Below, piece after piece: positions 1 through 8,208 of a DNA stretch of 64,000 bases. Source of the stretch: Paracoccus xiamenensis (lineage in GTDB: Bacteria > Pseudomonadota > Alphaproteobacteria > Rhodobacterales > Rhodobacteraceae); the NCBI RefSeq assembly GCF_011308835.1, contig NZ_JAAOHY010000003.1, positions 62,001-126,000 on the forward strand, given 5' to 3'. The notes under the pieces are model-generated. The model worked only from the letters and a program-made list of their open reading frames with translations, was not told where the DNA came from and searched no databases. Positions within the stretch are counted from its first letter, which is position 1. Every line of letters begins with the position of its first letter. The translations under genes and the position numbers were made by a program.

Positions 1-2
1 AT

Positions 3-752
3 CGGGCGGGCCGCGTGCTGATTGAAATCGAGGATGACGGTGCGGGGATCAATCGCCCGAAGGTTCGCGAAACCGCCATTCGCAAAGGCTTGATTGCACC
101 AGATGCACAGCTGACGGAAAACGAGATCGACAACTTGTTGTTCGTGCCGGGCTTCTCGACTGCCTCAAAGATTTCGGCCTTGTCGGGTCGCGGCGTGGGT
201 ATGGATGTCGTCAAAGCGGCGATCACCGGCCTCGGTGGCCGGATCACACTCACCAGCGCGCCGGGTGTGGGCACCAAGCTCTCGATCTCTCTTCCACTGA
301 CGCTTGCTGTCCTTGACGGGATGGTCGTCCAGGCTGCCGGCCAAACCCTGGTGGTCCCACTTTCGGCAATCATCGAGACCGCCAAGCTTGAAGCCGACAA
401 AATCCATCACCTCGCACCGTCAGCTGAGATGATGCAGATCCGCAGTGAGTTCGTACCGCTGTTCGATCTCGGCCAGCAGCTGGGCTTTCGCGATGCCCGG
501 ATCGAGTCCGCGTCAGGCATCGTCCTGCTGATCTCACAAGAGGATGGGCGCCGCGCCGCGCTGATCGTTGACGCGATCATGGAGCAGCGCCAGGTCGTCA
601 TCAAAGGCCTTGGCCAGAGCTATGGAAACATACCCGGTGTCGCGGCCGCGACCATACTTGGCGATGGGCAAATTGCACTCATCCTCGACCCGGCGGACCT
701 CGTGCGCGACGGCAATCTCTCCTCTCCCCGCGATCTGAAAGCAGCAGTGTAA
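3..752 (+). CDS. cheA: Chemotaxis histidine kinase CheA, 3' part only
   Basis: The reading frame is open from the first bases of the window, so this is the C-terminal 249 residues of CheA; the GTG at 15 is internal. The visible part begins inside the ATP-binding domain, with the G1 box DDGAGI and the G2 box GRGVGMD. A CheW-like P5 domain follows and fills the rest of the protein. CheA autophosphorylates on its P1 histidine, outside this window, and passes phosphate to CheY at receptor arrays. It ends four bases before cheW and heads the visible cheA-W-R-Y operon. Confidence 0.95.
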   Translation, partial: RAGRVLIEIEDDGAGINRPKVRETAIRKGLIAPDAQLTENEIDNLLFVPGFSTASKISALSGRGVGMDVVKAAITGLGGRITLTSAPGVGTKLSISLPLTLAVLDGMVVQAAGQTLVVPLSAIIETAKLEADKIHHLAPSAEMMQIRSEFVPLFDLGQQLGFRDARIESASGIVLLISQEDGRRAALIVDAIMEQRQVVIKGLGQSYGNIPGVAAATILGDGQIALILDPADLVRDGNLSSPRDLKAAV

Positions 753-756
753 AATC

Positions 757-1224
757 ATGGCCGACCTCCCTAATACGACACCCGAAAATGACGTCGAGCT
801 TTTGTCTTTCCGCATCAGCGAACAGGAATACTGCGTCGACATCATGTCGGTGCGCGAGATCCGCGGCTGGACCCGGGCGACGCCACTGCCCTATTCACCG
901 CCACACGTGAAGGGCGTCATCAACTTGCGCGGCACGGTACTGCCTGTGATCGACCTGTCGGCCCGATTGGGTATGGAGCCGATCGACGGAATTGATCAAA
1001 ATGTGATTGTCGTGGTCAGCGTCGGCGGCACGACCGCGGGCTTGCTGGTTGACGCCGTTTCCGACATTCTCACGGTCTCACAGGACGAGATCCAGCCTCC
1101 GCCGGACATCGGCGCCGATCCATCGGCATGCTGCATCGAGTCGCTCTTGCTGGTTGAAGGCAAGCTGATCCGCGTCCTCGACTTGAAGGTCCTGCTGCCA
1201 AACGCCCCCCGAGACGCAGCATGA
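757..1224 (+). CDS. cheW: Chemotaxis coupling protein CheW
   Basis: This 155-residue protein is a single CheW domain of normal family length. It couples methyl-accepting receptors to CheA in the cytoplasmic array. Family features visible are the opening strand LLSFRISEQEYCVDIMSV and the segment VKGVINLRGTVLPVIDL, which matches the conserved GVINLRG..LPVIDL core. It lies between cheA and cheR and overlaps the cheR start by ATGA, which indicates translational coupling. Confidence 0.95.
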   Translation: MADLPNTTPENDVELLSFRISEQEYCVDIMSVREIRGWTRATPLPYSPPHVKGVINLRGTVLPVIDLSARLGMEPIDGIDQNVIVVVSVGGTTAGLLVDAVSDILTVSQDEIQPPPDIGADPSACCIESLLLVEGKLIRVLDLKVLLPNAPRDAA

Positions 1225-2066
1225 CAAGCGCCTCTTTCTCGCCACGAGAGGTTGCGCTGAATGATCACGATTTCGATCAGCTACGCCAGATCATCTACAC
1301 TTATGCGGGCATCGTCATCGGCCCGGAAAAGCGAAGCATGATGCGCGCCCGTCTGCAAAAACGGGTTGCCGCGCTTGGGCTCGGCTCCATGGCCGAATAT
1401 CTCAAGCTGGTCAGCGGTGCACGCGGCGTCGCCGAACGCGAGAAGTTCATCTCATCGCTGACCACCAACGTGACGAGCTTCTTCCGCGAAAACCATCACT
1501 TTGGCCTTCTGAAGGAAGCCATCCTGCCGCCGCTGGTCGCCGAAGACCGCCAGATCAGCATCTGGTCGGCCGGATGCAGCAGCGGCCAGGAGCCTTATTC
1601 GATCGCTATGACCATTCACGATTTCATGCCGTCTCTGGCGCCGCTTGTGCATATCACTGCGTCTGATATCGACATGCAGATCTTGGAAAAGGCCAAGCGC
1701 GCGACCTACAAGCCCGCCGAGATGGCGGGCGTTCGGCCCGGTCAACGTGCGAAATACTTCCAGCCTGCCGCAAATTCCACCACGCCTGACGACATGCAGG
1801 TCGTTTCCAGCCTCAAATCAATGATCGAGTTTCGACAGATCAACCTCAACACGCACTGGCCGATCATTCAGCACTATGACGTGATTTTCTTCAGGAACGT
1901 CGCGATCTACTTCGATGCCGATACGCAACGAACGCTGTGGCGCAAGTTTCACGGCGCCCTGCGTCCGGGTGGCTGGATGCTCATCGGGCATTCTGAGCGT
2001 GTTCCAAACGACCAGCACGACATTCTCCGTCCCAGCGGGATCACCGCATATCGCAGACCGAACTGA
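1221..2066 (+). CDS. cheR: Chemotaxis protein methyltransferase CheR
   Basis: CheR transfers methyl groups from S-adenosylmethionine to receptor glutamates during adaptation. The 281-residue protein has an N-terminal helical CheR domain (about residues 10-70) and a C-terminal SAM domain. The SAM motif reads SIWSAGCSSGQEPYS, where most homologues have CSTGEEPYS. Later motifs are ITASDIDMQILEKA and FFRNVAIYFD. The ATGA overlap with cheW sets the start. No cheB is seen beside it, so the partner demethylase must lie upstream or elsewhere. Confidence 0.95.
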   Translation: MTSASFSPREVALNDHDFDQLRQIIYTYAGIVIGPEKRSMMRARLQKRVAALGLGSMAEYLKLVSGARGVAEREKFISSLTTNVTSFFRENHHFGLLKEAILPPLVAEDRQISIWSAGCSSGQEPYSIAMTIHDFMPSLAPLVHITASDIDMQILEKAKRATYKPAEMAGVRPGQRAKYFQPAANSTTPDDMQVVSSLKSMIEFRQINLNTHWPIIQHYDVIFFRNVAIYFDADTQRTLWRKFHGALRPGGWMLIGHSERVPNDQHDILRPSGITAYRRPN

Positions 2067-2083
2067 ACCTGCAAGAGAGCGAA

Positions 2084-2470
2084 ATGAGCCTCAAAGACCA
2101 GCTCCGAATTCTCGTCGTCGATGACATGTCGACCAGCCGCGGGATTATTATCCAAGCGCTTGAAGCCATAGGCATCAGGAATATCCAATACGCTGCAAGC
2201 GGCGCCGAGGCGCTGGCAATCATGGCGCGGCAACCTGTGCATCTGGTCCTGTCGGATTACCACATGCCGGGCATGGATGGAATCCAACTGCTTAGAGAAA
2301 TCCGCACTGATGCGAAGACAAGGGCCGCGGGCTTTATCCTGATCACTGGCAAGGCGGACAAGGGAATCATCGACAGCGGCAAGGCGCTAGGATTGAACAA
2401 CTTCATCAAGAAACCGTTCGGCCCCCAAGATCTGAAATCCTGCCTTGAGGCAGTGGTCGGCCGGCTATGA
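2084..2470 (+). CDS. cheY: Chemotaxis response regulator CheY
   Basis: A stand-alone receiver domain of 128 residues. The acidic pair is D13-D14, the phosphoacceptor is D58 in LSDYHMPGMDG, the switch threonine is T88 and the invariant lysine is K110 in KKPFG. It probably takes phosphate from CheA and controls the flagellar motor or acts as a phosphate sink. It starts 17 bases after cheR behind a purine-rich AAGAGAG. It overlaps the next gene by ATGA. Confidence 0.93.
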   Translation: MSLKDQLRILVVDDMSTSRGIIIQALEAIGIRNIQYAASGAEALAIMARQPVHLVLSDYHMPGMDGIQLLREIRTDAKTRAAGFILITGKADKGIIDSGKALGLNNFIKKPFGPQDLKSCLEAVVGRL

Positions 2471-2829
2471 CGAACACACCCAAGCAACTGCCACTCACGC
2501 ATTTTCTACGCAATGCATCCGAACTGCTCGATGAAACTGCGAAGAACGCACTCGACCTTCAGACCCATCTTGCCAGCTTCATGGCGGCAGGACCCGACGG
2601 TCATGGCCAATCGCTGGATCTGGTCATCATGCAATCGCTTGACATGATGACGCAGACACTGGCTGATCTTTCCACGGCATTCCTTGCCACCTCGCAGCGG
2701 ACAGAGGACGTGCCAGTCAGCGAGTGGGAGCAGGTGGTGGAGGGGCTGAAACTGGAATATGTCGGCCGCGCACTCACATACGGCGGCAGAGAGAACAATC
2801 CGCAGCCCAGCAATATCGAGCTTTTCTAA
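2467..2829 (+). CDS. Small che-operon protein, candidate CheT/CheZ-like CheY phosphatase
   Basis: A 120-residue soluble protein, mostly predicted helical, translationally coupled to cheY by an ATGA overlap. Residues 56-65 read QSLDMMTQTL, which contains D59-x-x-x-Q63. This is the spacing of the catalytic DxxxQ motif in E. coli CheZ and in the small rhizobial protein CheT. Family knowledge: CheT sits in che operons and accelerates decay of a phosphorylated CheY. Position, length, helical character and motif agree with such a role. Overall similarity cannot be judged by eye, so the function is an inference. Confidence 0.6.
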   Translation: MTNTPKQLPLTHFLRNASELLDETAKNALDLQTHLASFMAAGPDGHGQSLDLVIMQSLDMMTQTLADLSTAFLATSQRTEDVPVSEWEQVVEGLKLEYVGRALTYGGRENNPQPSNIELF

Positions 2830-3219
2830 AAGTTCCTCATGGGTCGTGGTCGGGCGTGACAACGCGGAAAGCTGGTGCGGCGCGAACCCAGAAAGGGCGC
2901 GGCGGGGCTAAGGTTATTGCGCTGTGCAGTGTTCCGTCGATCCGATGTCAGGTGCGGATTGTGACGGCAGCGCGAAGCAGGGATGCCATATTGACGCCGC
3001 CTTGCGAGGGTGCGTCAATATGGCCCCGCAGGAAGGTCAATTCATGCAGCGGGACGCAAGCCTATCCGGCCTTGCTTATCGTTCAAGTACGGCGATTTCG
3101 CGAGGCAGTCGGCCATAGATGGCCTGCATCGTAGATCCAGACCTTGCAAGGAAGGATGGCCTTTGCCTCGGCTCTTGCCGGGGTAGGTAAAGCACGGGCC
3201 AGTTGGCACGAATTTCCAG
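2830..3219. other. Non-coding gap after the che operon
   Basis: About 390 bases between the che operon end and the convergently placed GntR gene. No convincing gene is seen; the short open frames here overlap each other on both strands and lack good ribosome sites. The notable content is the perfect inverted repeat at 2985-3024. Confidence 0.5.
2985..3024. repeat. Perfect 13-bp inverted repeat (hairpin)
   Basis: The arm GCCATATTGACGC (2985-2997) and the arm GCGTCAATATGGC (3012-3024) are exact reverse complements separated by 14 bases. The structure lies 156 bases past the che operon stop. It is not followed by a T run in either direction, so it is not a typical intrinsic terminator. It could be a factor-dependent 3' end, a transcribed hairpin or a binding site. 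Confidence 0.75.
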
Positions 3220-3981
3220 CTAGGCTGCACCCGTACCATCGACCGCCTGCGCATCGACGGAAATCGCCACTACGTCGCTACGCGCATAGGATTCGTAATA
3301 ATCGAATGGCGTCCCGGACATGTCGCGCGACATCGATTTGATCAGCAGCACGGGAAAGTTCCTGGACACTTGCAGATACCGCGCCGCCTCGGGCGGGGGG
3401 ATCACGGCGGCGACTTCCCGGCGCGCCTGACAAATCAGATAGCCGGCCGAACGTAGCGTCGCGTTCAAGGATTGCGTGCCCTGCAGCACCGGCTTGCCAA
3501 TCAGTGTCCTGCCCACTTCAAGCGGCATCCAGTTGGTTGAATAGACAGCCGGCAGCCCGTCCAGAAAGCGCAGCCGCTCCAGGCCAAAGCCGATCGTGCC
3601 CAACGCGAGGCCCAATGCGCTGGCGGCCGGGTCCGGCAGTGGCCCCTCGCGCCACTCCAGCACGCTGGTGGTGATGGCCACATCAGGGGCATGGGCGGCC
3701 GTTTCCAAGAAACCCTCGGTCACTTGCAGCTTCCAGCGATTGTCGGACTGATCGCTGACAAAGGCCCCGCGGCGCGGCACGATGCGGATCAATCGCCGCT
3801 GTTCCAGCACCCTGAAGGTATCGCGGACGGTGGATCGGGCGAGGTCATAGCTGCGGCACAGTTCGGACTCGCCCGGAATCCGCTCACCGCTTTTCAGGGC
3901 GCCGGACTTGATCCGCTGCTCGATGATATCCGCCAGTTGAAGGTAATAAGGCTCGGTTGAGGTACGGTCGATGATCGGCAT
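3220..3981 (-). CDS. GntR-family regulator with UTRA effector domain
   Basis: A 253-residue protein from the ATG at 3981. The N-terminal 70 residues are a GntR winged helix (PYYLQLADIIEQRIKSGALK, then SGERIPGESELCRSYDLARS). The rest fits a UTRA ligand-binding domain, which usually senses a sugar or phosphorylated metabolite. The longer upstream open frame would run through the divergent promoter palindromes, so the start at MPIIDR is preferred. It is divergent from the aldolase and probably represses that operon and itself. Confidence 0.88.
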   Translation of the reverse strand: MPIIDRTSTEPYYLQLADIIEQRIKSGALKSGERIPGESELCRSYDLARSTVRDTFRVLEQRRLIRIVPRRGAFVSDQSDNRWKLQVTEGFLETAAHAPDVAITTSVLEWREGPLPDPAASALGLALGTIGFGLERLRFLDGLPAVYSTNWMPLEVGRTLIGKPVLQGTQSLNATLRSAGYLICQARREVAAVIPPPEAARYLQVSRNFPVLLIKSMSRDMSGTPFDYYESYARSDVVAISVDAQAVDGTGAA

Positions 3982-3993
3982 GATTGTTATCCG

Positions 3994-4020
3994 TTTGTCC
4001 GAACGTACCGTACAGACAAA
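3994..4020. promoter_or_regulatory. Palindromic operator in the GntR/aldolase divergent promoter
   Basis: A 27-base imperfect palindrome with arms TTTGTC (3994-3999) and GACAAA (4015-4020). Ten of its 13 base pairs are symmetric around position 4007. It starts 12 bases upstream of the GntR start codon, so a bound protein would block transcription of the regulator. It shares GTCCG and GTAC elements with the palindrome at 8124-8140. Confidence 0.6.
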
Positions 4021-4071
4021 ATCGGCGCAATGCATCCATGATAGGCAGATCCGAATTGACTCGTGCGTTTT

Positions 4072-4081
4072 TGTACGTACA
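4072..4081. promoter_or_regulatory. Second operator-like palindrome TGTACGTACA
   Basis: TGTACGTACA is a perfect 10-base palindrome, and GTACGT recurs immediately after it. It lies 77-86 bases before the proposed aldolase start. It shares the GTACG core with the sites at 3994-4020 and 8124-8140, so it is probably bound by the same GntR protein. Confidence 0.5.
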
Positions 4082-4157
4082 GTACGTTCATCATATCGCA
4101 AAAAGGGTGCGGATCGGCACCCTGCATTACCCCGGACCGACATCCAAGGAGGCGCAA

Positions 4158-4952
4158 TTGGCCAATCGTTATTCCACCAGCTATCGCATGAACCGCGTTC
4201 TGCGCGACGACCGCGCTGCATTGATCGTCCCGATTGACCACGGTCTGGTCTGGGGCCGGGTCGAGGCGCTGGAAGCGCCCGTTCAGGTGATGCGCCGCTA
4301 TATTCCCATGGACATCACCGGCTTCATGGTCTCGACCGGGATCGTCAAGCAGTCCGAGGTCGAGATGGCGAAGAACTCGCATCTGGCCCGCGTTCTGGCC
4401 ATCGACGCCTTCTGGCCCACCAGCGCGCCCGAAACCGGCACCGGCTGCATGGCCGCAAGCGTCGAGGATGCCGCCCGCCTTGGCGTCGATTGCGTCAAGA
4501 TGCTGATGCCTTGGAACGTACCCGACGATGAAAAGATCAACTATTGCAAGCGCATCGGCAAGGTTATCGCCGATGCCGACCGCTGGGGCATCCCCACCAT
4601 GCTGGAGCCGGTCTTCCTGAACACGCCGCGCAGCCCCGAGATCATCACCGCCGAGATGGAGGTGGCGCGCGTCTGCTATGACCTGGGCGCCGATATCATC
4701 AAGATCACCTTCCCCGGCCCGGACGCCACGCATGCACTATGCGAAGAATTGGACATTCCGATCGTCGTTGCCGGCGGCCCGCTCAGCGGGGATGCGGCCT
4801 CGACGGTCGATGACATCCGGCTGGCGATCGAGGCGGGCGCGCAGGGCGTGGTCGTCGGTCGCAAGATCTGGCAGCGTCCGCAGGAAGAAGCAGCCGACAT
4901 GATGGCGCAGATCGCCGAAATTTCCCGCGGCAGCTTCACGCGCCGCTGGTAG
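4158..4952 (+). CDS. Class I aldolase of the FbaB/LsrF (DhnA/DeoC-like) family
   Basis: This TIM-barrel aldolase would cleave a phosphorylated sugar or ketose through a Schiff base. The chosen start is the TTG at 4158, five bases after a perfect AAGGAGG (4146-4152); it gives 264 residues beginning ANRYSTSYRMNR. The longer open frame would run through the promoter palindromes. Family motifs are VPIDHGL near residue 25 and the strand LGADIIKITFPG, whose K182 is the likely Schiff-base lysine. A second lysine, K114, lies in DCVKMLMPW. It heads the aldolase-kinase-DhaKL operon. The exact substrate is unknown. Confidence 0.85.
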   Translation: MANRYSTSYRMNRVLRDDRAALIVPIDHGLVWGRVEALEAPVQVMRRYIPMDITGFMVSTGIVKQSEVEMAKNSHLARVLAIDAFWPTSAPETGTGCMAASVEDAARLGVDCVKMLMPWNVPDDEKINYCKRIGKVIADADRWGIPTMLEPVFLNTPRSPEIITAEMEVARVCYDLGADIIKITFPGPDATHALCEELDIPIVVAGGPLSGDAASTVDDIRLAIEAGAQGVVVGRKIWQRPQEEAADMMAQIAEISRGSFTRRW

Positions 4953-4978
4953 GGTCGCTGGGGAAACGGGGGGCACGG

Positions 4979-6358
4979 ATGCTGGTCTGCGGGATCGACA
5001 TCGGTTCGACCAATCTGAAGGTTGGGCTGGCGGATGGCGCGGGCAGGCTGCTGCAGACTGCGACCATGCCAACGCCCCGCACGCGCGACGCAATCGGCAT
5101 CGTCACCGACCCCGCCCAGCTTCTCGACGAGGTCGAGCGGCTGGTGCTGGACGTCTGGCGAAAGGCGGGGATCGGCATGCCCATCAGTGCTTTCTGCACA
5201 ACCGGGATTGGCGAGGACGGGCTGCTGTTGGGCGATGACCTGACCCCGCTGAGCGCCGCCATTCCCTGGTTCGATCGCCGCGCCAGCGCGGATGCAGCCC
5301 AGGTTGCCGCCAGCGATGCCGCCACGTCGCGCGCGGGGATCGTCATGGACCCGACCCGGACCGGGGCGAAATGGCGCTGGCTGGCCCGGCACCACCCCGA
5401 AACGATGGCGCGGGCAAGATACTGGGCCGCGCTGACCGATTTTCCGCTGATCGCCTGGGGGGCCACGCCTTTCATCAGCGAGACGCTGGCGGCGCGGACC
5501 GGCTGCTATGACCCGTTCGTGCTGGGCTGGCTGGCCGATCTGCTGCGCGCCTGCGCCGCCCCGCCCTTGCCTTCGGTTGTCGCGGCCGGGCATGTCTGCG
5601 GGCGGTTGAACAATCCGCGGCTGATCGCGGCCGGGGCGGCAACAGCCGACACGCTGTTGGTCTCGGGGGGCCACGATCACGCGATTGCGGCCTCGGCGAT
5701 CCTGCGCAGCGATCCCTCTGCCTGCGTCGACAGCCTCGGCACCGCCAGCGTGCTGTATGCCGAAATCCCCACCATCCCACCGCCACCATTAGACCCGCTG
5801 ATCGCCCTTGCCGCACCGGTCCGGGGCGGCGCGGGTCTGGCCTGTATCGGCGTTCTGGAATTTTCCGAGGCGCTCAACGCTGCAGGAAGCCCTAACGAGG
5901 TCCGCAACTTTCTGGCGGCTTCCCCCCTGCCCGGCCAGCCTGGCCAACCACACCCCATCATCGCCGGCCATCCTGATGCGCGCAGCATCCGCGCCGTTGT
6001 CGAGGCCGCGGCGATGACCACCCGCGCCATGCTGGGCAAGGTCCCTAGCGCCGGTCCCATCTACGCGACCGGCGGATGGAGCCGCTCATCCGGCTTGTTG
6101 CAACTGCGCGCCAGCGTGCTGGGTCGGACGATCCTGACTGCGGATGAGCCGGAACTGGCCCTTGTCGGCGCGGCCCTGCTGGCCGCCGAGGCGACCGGAA
6201 GCCCCCTCGCCTATCAACCCGATCTGCGCGCCATCGAGCCGCTGCCGGCATGGCAGCGCGCATATGACGCCGCCTATCCGGTTTTTCTGGACCGCCTGCA
6301 TGCGGCACACGACAATGCCGTCGCAACAATCCCGCGCAGCCCCCGAGGAACCGCATGA
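4979..6358 (+). CDS. FGGY-family carbohydrate kinase
   Basis: A 459-residue sugar kinase of the actin-like ATPase fold. The N-terminal phosphate loop reads GIDIGSTNLKVGL, a central segment reads VSGGHDHAIAAS, and a C-terminal segment reads ATGGWSRSSG and is followed by the usual LVGAALLA helix. It is somewhat shorter than xylulokinase or glycerol kinase. It lies 26 bases after the aldolase and overlaps the DhaKL gene by ATGA. The order suggests it phosphorylates the imported sugar or a ketose before the aldolase step. Confidence 0.87.
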   Translation: MLVCGIDIGSTNLKVGLADGAGRLLQTATMPTPRTRDAIGIVTDPAQLLDEVERLVLDVWRKAGIGMPISAFCTTGIGEDGLLLGDDLTPLSAAIPWFDRRASADAAQVAASDAATSRAGIVMDPTRTGAKWRWLARHHPETMARARYWAALTDFPLIAWGATPFISETLAARTGCYDPFVLGWLADLLRACAAPPLPSVVAAGHVCGRLNNPRLIAAGAATADTLLVSGGHDHAIAASAILRSDPSACVDSLGTASVLYAEIPTIPPPPLDPLIALAAPVRGGAGLACIGVLEFSEALNAAGSPNEVRNFLAASPLPGQPGQPHPIIAGHPDARSIRAVVEAAAMTTRAMLGKVPSAGPIYATGGWSRSSGLLQLRASVLGRTILTADEPELALVGAALLAAEATGSPLAYQPDLRAIEPLPAWQRAYDAAYPVFLDRLHAAHDNAVATIPRSPRGTA

Positions 6359-8052
6359 AGAAACTGATCAACGCCCCCGCCGATGTGGTGACGGAAATGC
6401 TTGAAGGCTTTGTGGCCGCGACACCGGACACCGCGCTGCTGGCGGACGAAACCGTCGTCGTCCGCACCGATCTGCCCGACCGCGCCGCGCGTGGCGTGGC
6501 GGTGATCTCGGGCGGGGGCAGCGGGCACGAGCCGGCCCATGCCGGCTATGTCGGGCGCGGCATGTTGACGGCGGCGGTGGCGGGGGATGTGTTCACCTCG
6601 CCCAGCACCGATGCCGTGCTGGCGGCGATCCGGCATGTCGCGGGGCCGGCGGGGGCGCTGCTGGTGGTGAAGAACTATACCGGCGACCGGCTGAATTTCG
6701 GCCTCGCGGCCGAGTTGGCCCGCGCCGAAGGCATCCCGGTCGAGGTGGTGATCGTCGCCGATGACGTGGCGCTGAAAGATACCGTTCCGCCCGACCGGCG
6801 GCGTGGCATCGCGGGCACCGTGCTGGTCCACAAGGTCGCCGGTGCCGCCGCCGAAGACGGCCGCCCGCTGGCCGAGGTGGCAGAGCTGGCACGCCGGGTG
6901 GCGGGGGCCGTCGGCTCGATGGGGGTGGCGCTTGGTGCCTGCACCTTGCCCGCCGTGGGCAAGCCGGGCTTTGAGCTCGGCCCTGACGAAATCGAGATGG
7001 GCCTTGGCATCCATGGAGAGCCGGGCGTGCGCCGGGCGAAGATCGCCGGCGCCGATGCGCTGGTAGGCGCGGTGCTGGATGTCATCGCCGAGGATCGCGG
7101 GCTGGACCCGGCGCAGCCGGTGGCGCTGCTGGTCAACGGGCTTGGCGCGACCCCGCCGATGGAGCTTTCTGTCATCCAGCGCGCCGCCCTGAACGATCTG
7201 CGCGCGCGGGGGCTGGAGGTCGCGCGGCAATGGTCCGGTACGCTGCTGAGCGCGCTGGATATGCCAGGATTCTCGCTGTCGGTGCTGCCGCTGGATGCAC
7301 AACTTCTGACCTGGCTGGATGCGCCGACGACCGCGCCCGCATGGCCCGGCGCGGGGCTTCTGAATGCTGGGCAGCTGCGCCTGCCCGCCCCGCCCGCAGC
7401 CGATCCGTCCCCCGCTGACACGCCAGCCGACGCGACCGGAGCCGCCTTGCACGCCGCCGTCCTGCGCGCCACGGAGGCCCTGATCGCAGCGGAACCGGAA
7501 CTGACCCGGCTCGACAGCCTCGCGGGCGATGGCGATCTGGGCCAGAGCATGCAGCGCGGATCAGAGGCAGTGCGCGCCCTGCCCGCCAGCGCATTCGCCA
7601 GCGCCGAAACCGGACTTACGGCCATCGCCGCCGCTCTGCGCAAGGCCATTGGCGGCAGTTCCGGCCCGTTTTACGCCACCGCACTGTTACGCGCGGCCCG
7701 CAGCCTGTCGGGCAAGTCCGCGCCTTCGCCCACCAATTGGGCCACCGCGTTCGACGTTGCTGTCACCGCCATCAGCGATCTGGGCGGCGCGCGTCCGGGC
7801 GACCGGACCATGGTCGATGCGCTGCGCCCCGCCGCCGAGGCGTTCAGCGCCGCCATCGCAGGCGGCGCACCGGTCGCACAGGCCTGGCATGCCGCCATCG
7901 CCGCTGCAGATCAGGGGCTGGAGGCAACTAAGGCGATGCAGCCCCGCGCCGGGCGCGCCAGCTATCTGGGTGATCGCGCCACCGGCATCCCCGATGGCGG
8001 TGCGGCCGCTGTCACCTACTGGATGAAGGCACTACCGCCCGCGCAACCCTGA
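6355..8052 (+). CDS. Fused dihydroxyacetone-type kinase (DhaK-DhaL)
   Basis: A 565-residue ATP-dependent kinase with both domains in one chain. The DhaK half has SGGGSGHEP near residues 52-60 and the substrate-binding histidine H220 in GIHGEPG. A proline/alanine-rich linker at about 340-360 leads to the DhaL half, with DGDLG (391-395) for Mg-ATP binding and a later GGSSGPFY loop. Members act on dihydroxyacetone, and some on tetruloses such as erythrulose. Next to an aldolase, a plausible job is to phosphorylate dihydroxyacetone or a short ketose. Coupled to the FGGY kinase by ATGA. Confidence 0.88.
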   Translation: MKKLINAPADVVTEMLEGFVAATPDTALLADETVVVRTDLPDRAARGVAVISGGGSGHEPAHAGYVGRGMLTAAVAGDVFTSPSTDAVLAAIRHVAGPAGALLVVKNYTGDRLNFGLAAELARAEGIPVEVVIVADDVALKDTVPPDRRRGIAGTVLVHKVAGAAAEDGRPLAEVAELARRVAGAVGSMGVALGACTLPAVGKPGFELGPDEIEMGLGIHGEPGVRRAKIAGADALVGAVLDVIAEDRGLDPAQPVALLVNGLGATPPMELSVIQRAALNDLRARGLEVARQWSGTLLSALDMPGFSLSVLPLDAQLLTWLDAPTTAPAWPGAGLLNAGQLRLPAPPAADPSPADTPADATGAALHAAVLRATEALIAAEPELTRLDSLAGDGDLGQSMQRGSEAVRALPASAFASAETGLTAIAAALRKAIGGSSGPFYATALLRAARSLSGKSAPSPTNWATAFDVAVTAISDLGGARPGDRTMVDALRPAAEAFSAAIAGGAPVAQAWHAAIAAADQGLEATKAMQPRAGRASYLGDRATGIPDGGAAAVTYWMKALPPAQP

Positions 8053-8123
8053 CAGAGGGGCGCGGCAACATGACCGGGCCGGGAATGAGGGAAACGGTTG
8101 ACTCGTACCCGGCCCATAATAAA

Positions 8124-8140
8124 GTCCGTATTGTACGGAC
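8124..8140. promoter_or_regulatory. Perfect palindrome before the ABC binding-protein gene
   Basis: GTCCGTA-TTG-TACGGAC has perfect 7-base arms with a 3-base centre. It lies 68 bases before the binding-protein start, in the 156-base gap after the DhaKL gene. GTCCG and TACGG elements match the palindrome at 3994-4020, and a further TGTACA follows at 8146-8151. This indicates a second promoter under the same GntR regulator. Confidence 0.6.
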
Positions 8141-8208
8141 AAAAATGTACAGGGCGGTCTTCTGATGGAGGTCAGGAAAGCCGCCCCATCCCCGGAGGAG
8201 GATCCACG

